Position numbers and translations under genes: made by a program
Shown: in pieces, positions 59,283 through 64,000 of the stretch
How positions within the stretch are numbered: the stretch's first letter is position 1
How the letters are laid out: each line of letters begins with the position of its first letter
Notes under the pieces: generated by a model
What the model was told of the DNA's origin: nothing
What the model saw: only the letters and a program-made list of their open reading frames with translations
Database searches by the model: none
Assembly: GCA_965644295.1 (NCBI GenBank)
Contig: CBFFRP010000291.1
Coordinates: 165,602 to 229,601 of the forward strand
Reading direction: 5' to 3'
DNA: 64,000 nt
Source of the DNA: Paraphysomonas bandaiensis
Taxonomy: Eukaryota > Chrysophyceae

Positions 59283-60847
59283 ATGGAACCATCATCTCGA
59301 TCAGTGGATATTCACCCAGTGAGTTTTCTATTACACTCTATTGATATATGTATGATTAATTATATGTATTAGCTGGTAATCACATCTGTGTGTGATCACT
59401 ACACCAGACTCTCTCTAGGAGGATCTATTCTCCCTCCTAATGCTCCTGTGATCGGGCTGTTATTTGGCACTAGAGATGGAGTCAATACATCACTACATGA
59501 TGCCACTGAAGCTGTTTATCAGTACAGTGATTCTAATATTATATTAAACCATGAATCTATACTGAAGAAGAAGGAGCTCTGGACGGCGGTGTATACAACC
59601 CAAGAGCTAGTTGGGTGGTATACTGTAGGTACTGATGTGTCACCGTATCATCTCCAAATGCATAGAGAAGTACGTGTGTTGCTCTGTATTAGCGGTGAGG
59701 ATAACAACACGATTGTTTTTTAACAGATGATGGCGTTCAGTCCGGACTTATTGTTTTTATTTATGAACTCCTCAATTGATGTAGGTGCATCATCTGATGA
59801 TCTTGTCATTATAGTGCGTGGAATGTGTTGACATCCACTCACACTCATTCCACCTGTACACGCTCGTTGACGCACTAACTCCATGTGTTCTACGTAGCAC
59901 GATGCAAAGCACCTGCCACTCTCTGTCTATGAAATGCAGTCAGCAGGATCAAACCAGGCTTTTGTGGAGTGCACGTTGAAGGTAAATGTTTCTTGCCAGA
60001 CCTCACTCACCATTGTAACTATAATGCAGATTGAGTCCTCGGAAGTTGAAAAAATTGCTATAGATGAGGTGTTAAAATATGGCCACACTGATGGAAAATC
60101 ATCCGGTAAGGAGAAGTGTATGTTGTGCTATATATAGTGGTTACCTGTCAACTGTAATTCCATTATTTGGATAAAAAATGTATGCAAAGTGCACAACATC
60201 CTACATATTTTAGCACATTGTATCCTAGTGTAGATTACCCTAACGATATCCTTATTGTGTGGCTAGTGGAGGCACAGAATGCTTCAGTATTATCTTCACT
60301 TAAGTCGCTAGAGTCTCGAATCGATGTCCTCGTCACAGCTCTACAAGACATGCGGTCTGGTATGCGTCATATATACGTTATCAGCCAGTCGTTCACTACA
60401 TGCGAACGTAATTATAGCAGAAGCACACACAACATAATATTATATGCATGGGGTACTAATATAGATTGATTATATCTACAGGTAAAATTCCGAGAGATGA
60501 CGACCTCTTGCGCCATGCAGCATACATATGTGGAAAAATTCCTCCTTCTGGTCATGTCAGTGACCATATTCAAGAAAAACTAAATGAGGTGCGGTGCCGT
60601 CAATGCAAATCAATTACCAGATGTGTGATATGGTAGTGGATACCTTGCAGATGGAGATACTCTGTACATTCAATATAATCTCTACATCATTTAACATTTT
60701 TATCGTATTTCACAGGACCTAGAGGATACTCTTGCTGTATCACTGCTGAGTAGCATCAATTCAAACCTTACAATGCTAGAGGAAGTATATACATGTTACT
60801 CAGTAGCTCATGGGGAACGGGTTCCAACGCCCAGAATTCGAGGATAA
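59283..60847 (+). CDS. CSN6: COP9 signalosome subunit 6
   Basis: Eight exons: 59283-59318, 59373-59669, 59727-59813, 59898-59981, 60030-60105, 60234-60359, 60482-60588, 60716-60847 (314 residues; human CSN6 is 327). The MPN domain starts VDIHPLVITSVCDHYTR, then VIGLLFGTRDG and ELVGWYTVGTDV. It has no JAMM metal-binding set, as expected for the structural CSN6 subunit. After it come the CSN6 pattern PLSVYEM, SSEVEKIAIDEVLKYG, and helical C-terminal segments (ESRIDVLVTALQDM). The COP9 signalosome removes NEDD8 from cullins, with CSN5 as the active subunit. The start of exon 6 was chosen by phase; other AG sites there give stops. Confidence 0.9.
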
Positions 60848-61231
60848 GGTGAATATTTTCTCTGGTACCGTTTCTATACCTGGCGGATGCTATTTACAAA
60901 GCAAGAACACTTTGCACATTGCCTATTGATCGCTGGCCAATTATGTTACGTGTGATTGATAGTTTGTGGATGGTACCGCCATTTATGTATTGTTTTTAGT
61001 TTCTAGTTATTTACAGTGATAAGAAGGATTGCTCAATATCCTCCTGCTAAGTTCAATCGCCTTGGCTCTATAATCTGAGGGCTAGGGAACAATATATTAC
61101 TATACTATTGTTACGTGGCGTCCCTATTAGAATATGGACTGTATCCTAGTATATTCAATGTGGTACTTGAAGACAATGTACGAGAATACAGTGAAGTATG
61201 GTGATGTGTAGATGCTGTTATGATATTGAGA
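60848..61231. other. Intergenic before the retrotransposon
   Basis: 384 bp between CSN6 and the copia leader. A 5' LTR should lie here if the element is complete, but without the 3' copy in the window its limits cannot be defined. No similarity to repeat L was seen. Confidence 0.4.
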
Positions 61232-61400
61232 AAACTGAAATAGTTTGCTCTTTCAAGATATGTTTAGTAGCGAAAGGTCTACAGAAGTAGTGATTTATGC
61301 ATGGCACAAAACGAGCTTGTGTTGTTTAACACAATTTGTGTAAACGATATTAATAAATCTATCTAGTCTAACAACTTAATCTCTCTTTGATCTAAGTAAA

Positions 61401-61754
61401 ATGAGCATTTCCCAACATGGTAGCGAGCGAGGAGGAGAGAAGGAGGATAGAGGAGTAGTTCCTCAGTTCAACGAGACTAACGTTGAACAATGGATTGAGG
61501 ACTTCGAGACATTCCTTATGAGGAAGGAACAAAGCGAGGTAGCGGTGGAACTGCCACCTAAGGAGAGCGACTTCGGGGAGCAGCCACTTACGTTGATGGA
61601 GGAGAAGGCGTACAGACAGGCTGTGAAGAGGTATTGGAAGGCGAACGCCATAGAGCTTATTCTTACTGCAGGGATGCGGTGCAGCATTCCCCGAAAGCGC
61701 TGCGTAAATTCCATCTTACCCACAAAGCGTTCAAGGCAGAAGGGAGTGGTGTAA
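61401..61754 (+). pseudogene. gag: Copia gag, N-terminal part, frame-broken
   Basis: Begins at the ATG following the leader. It encodes the gag start, with EQWIEDFETFLMRK and KRYWKANAIELIL. Around 61672-61690 the gag-like reading moves to another frame (61682 onward), and this frame stops at 61752-61754. The shift falls in the middle of gag, well before the zinc knuckle, so it looks like a mutation rather than programmed frameshifting. The element may be unable to make its own gag. Confidence 0.75.
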
Positions 61755-64000
61755 ACAGGTTCAAAACACATGTAATGATTGATGAGTTGAAGAAGTGTTT
61801 TGCTGGAGGGAAGCAAAATAGGATCAGTGACCTCTTAACTCAATATGGTTCTTTCCGTATGCGTCCGGAGGAGACGGCGAAGGACTACGTACTACGGTTC
61901 GAACTACTGCTGAAGGAACTACAGGAGCAGCAGCAGGATATCTCGGAGGTATCAAAAACAAGTCGACTACGAGAAGGCTTGCTCAATGAAGAGTATGCTC
62001 AACTGAGAGTTGGATTATACTTGATGGATGATGATGTTAATTATGTAACTGTATCACGTAAGATAGAAGGCTATGATGATACTATGGCTGGGAAGGAAGC
62101 GTTGGAGAAGAAGCGTAAAAGAGTGGAGGAGCTGAACCTGATAGACAGTAAGAAACGATATCGCAGAGAGAGGGATCATCGTAAGAAGAACAACGGTAAG
62201 AAGAAGCCGATGAAGAAGGATACAGAGATTACAGGGCAGCGACCTGGAAGTGCCGAATATACTGGGTGCAGAAATTGTAAGTCAAAGGAACATCTTGCCA
62301 TCGATTGTCCAGCATCGAAAAAGAAGTACTCGCAAAGCAAGAGCAAGGCTGTGAGGTTTCAAGATGGAAGGAAACCAGACAAAAGACTACTTACAGTTGA
62401 AAACATCAGGCGTGGAGAGCCAGCGGATTTGTCTGACGAAGACGAAGCAAATATGATCGAGCAACAGGAAGAGTATCACTTGTCATGTAATGTGTATGAG
62501 ACGAATATATGCAGTAGTGTGCATGAGGATATTCACTATACATACATTGATACCTGTTGTTCGTCATCAATGTTTTTGATAAATGATGTGAATATACTTG
62601 ATAGTCATATGCACACATCAAAGGTTATTAATGGTTCGAAAAAAGGGTCAGAGATATGCGTCACGAGTGTGGGTTCCCGTGGAGCATGGAAGAACATTGA
62701 GGTATCAAGTCAGATAAATCGGTGTCTTTGTTCTGGACGGAAGTTGAACGATATGGGATATCGATTTACTGTATGGTATGGTATACAGATATATGACAGA
62801 AATACGGATGAGCTGGTGTTGGAGGGACCTATGAAGAATGGAATGACTGCTGTGCCAACACAGCAGTTATTGGAGCTTCCAGACGTATCGACATCCAGTG
62901 ATTCAGAAGTAAATCTCAGTGACCGTACGGGTGAGGATGAACTGGAGCTGTTACATAGGAGAGCGGGTCATTTTAACAAGCATGCGTTGGTAGAAGCCCA
63001 CAAAAGAATGCTAATTATTGGGACTGGACTGAAACGAAAACATCTCTCGAAACGTGTTTCCAAAGAACAGTGTCTATGTGATGTATGCGCCAGGGCGAAG
63101 ATCACCAGAGTAAGTTTTCGGACAAAGGATGAGGACTCCGTTCGTCCAAATTTCTCGGCCGATATAGCAGTATACTTAAATTGTCCAGCTCGAGGAGGGG
63201 AAATATATGTGCTCAAACTAACACACCATGCCAGTCGGATGTTCTGGTCGGAAGGGCTTGTTCATAGGACTGGGTCATCGGTACTGCAGGTTTTCAAGAA
63301 GATTTTTGAAGGAGATGTGAAAAGGTACAAATTAGAAATGCATCATTACCATGCAGATGGAGCAGGGGAGCTAATATGTGATGAGCTGCGACAATATCTT
63401 AGGTCACAGGGTTGCTATCAACATACGTGGAGCTCTACGGACTCTCCTGAGATGAACGCGATTGAGGAGCGGAAATTCAGGACCTGTGGTGAGATGACAT
63501 TAGCGATGCTGATTCAGTCAGGATTGCCTTCACAGTTTTGGCTAGATGCCTACATGGCAGCCAGGTACATATTAATTCGATTGCCTACAAAGACAGCGAA
63601 GGGGTATATGTCCCCTCTTGAATTTTTGACTGGTGAGGCTCCCAACCTGAAATATCTCAGAGTATGGGGGTGTCGTGCGTATGTCCTCACTACAAAGGCG
63701 GATCGACGGAAAGACTGGGACGACAAGGCCCTTATCGGATATCTGATAGGATATTCAGATGAAAAGGTAGGATATGATGTATATCTACCTGCGACTGATA
63801 GGGTCGTCACGTCGGTACATGTATTAACTGATGAGTCCATACCGTCACGCTCGGAGAGCTATTTCGCTGAGATAGATGCTCTTCGAGTGAAGGAGGCCGA
63901 GAGACCGAAAATTGTGTCTGACTATGCGGGCTTAGAAGGTACATATCATATTGATGATGAGGACGGACTTCTGTATAAGACAACAAGAGTTGTAGAACGT
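61682..64000 (+). CDS. pol: Copia gag-pol, open to the window edge
   Basis: One uninterrupted frame of 773 codons with no stop. Order: rest of gag (LRFELLLKEL), Lys/Arg-rich linker, CCHC zinc knuckle (C-x2-C-x4-H-x4-C at ~62267-62308), a protease-like site reading Asp-Thr-Cys-Cys-Ser where Asp-Ser/Thr-Gly is usual, the integrase zinc-binding block (LLHRRAGHFN, then CLCDVCARAK), the integrase core with candidate acidic residues in SADIAVYL, HADGAGE and the EMNAIEERKF segment, then QFWLDAYMAARYILIRLPTK and the RVWGCRAYVL hinge. It is cut at 64000 before the reverse transcriptase. The internal ATG at 61775 could start a shorter product. Confidence 0.88.

Larger units (their letters stand above)
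61232..64000 (+). mobile_element. Ty1/copia LTR retrotransposon, truncated by the window edge
   Basis: Leader (61232-61400), gag with a frame break, zinc knuckle, protease-like motif, integrase zinc-binding and core domains. The gene order (integrase before reverse transcriptase) and the GAG-pre-integrase block define a copia-type element. The reverse transcriptase, RNase H and 3' LTR lie beyond 64000. An old relic of its leader lies at 15135-15298. Confidence 0.92.

Noticed and set aside
60848-61231. 5' LTR of the copia element
   Set aside because: Expected here, but the window has no 3' LTR to compare with and no similarity to repeat L was found, so limits cannot be set.
61463-61816. 117-codon minus-strand frame
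   Set aside because: Antisense shadow of copia gag.
1-64000. CRISPR arrays, rRNA or tRNA genes, bacterial operons
   Set aside because: The only short tandem arrays are microsatellites without spacers. No rRNA core or tRNA cloverleaf was recognised by eye, and all supported genes are spliced eukaryotic or stand-alone.

Overview
This window is nuclear DNA from a single-celled or simple eukaryote. It is AT-rich and has short GT-AG introns (mostly 35-110 bp), single-copy housekeeping genes, (ATGT)n microsatellites and several families of small dispersed repeats. The ankyrin-type repeats ending in a Pro-Pro-Cys-Pro-Trp block, the WD40-ion-channel fusion and the gene repertoire (kinesins, a soluble-adenylyl-cyclase relative, a laminin-IV-like secreted protein) fit a stramenopile-like protist best. 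That placement is inferred from family resemblance, not proven.

Gene models were built by joining exons at GT-AG sites and checking that the phases agree. Left to right: repeat-rich DNA and a 29-residue-repeat ankyrin gene (1-2.9 kb); repeats (3-4.6 kb); a 16-exon coiled-coil gene and a novel acidic protein, divergent (4.6-10.1 kb); a secreted WLM-like metalloprotease and the FACT subunit SSRP1 with two HMG boxes, divergent (10.7-14.6 kb); a WD40-TRP/polycystin-type channel and a 7TM protein, divergent (15.5-21.4 kb); transposon debris (21.4-23.9 kb); a PX-domain protein, VPS8 and COMMD10 (23.9-32.4 kb); a secretory PhyH dioxygenase and a PUB-ankyrin-zinc protein, divergent (33.2-36.4 kb); two divergent kinesins (36.6-44.1 kb); a JMJD8-like JmjC/TPR protein and an ADCY10-like protein, divergent (45.1-51.8 kb); a laminin-IV-like secreted protein, a tiny PET117-like gene, an ankyrin gene with one repeat per exon, and CSN6 (53.7-60.8 kb); and a Ty1/copia retrotransposon that runs off the right edge (61.2-64 kb).

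The layout is strikingly regular. From 4.6 to 51.8 kb the genes form seven head-to-head pairs with 0.4-1.0 kb between start codons, so shared two-way promoters are likely. Three neighbours (PX protein, VPS8 of CORVET, COMMD10 of Commander) all belong to endosomal sorting.

Repeats include a ~151-bp MITE family (six copies, terminal inverted repeat CGTATCGGCA), two very long tetranucleotide arrays (655 bp and ~350 bp), inverted dispersed repeats with hAT-like debris, and relics related to the copia element leader. No CRISPR, rRNA or tRNA was recognised.
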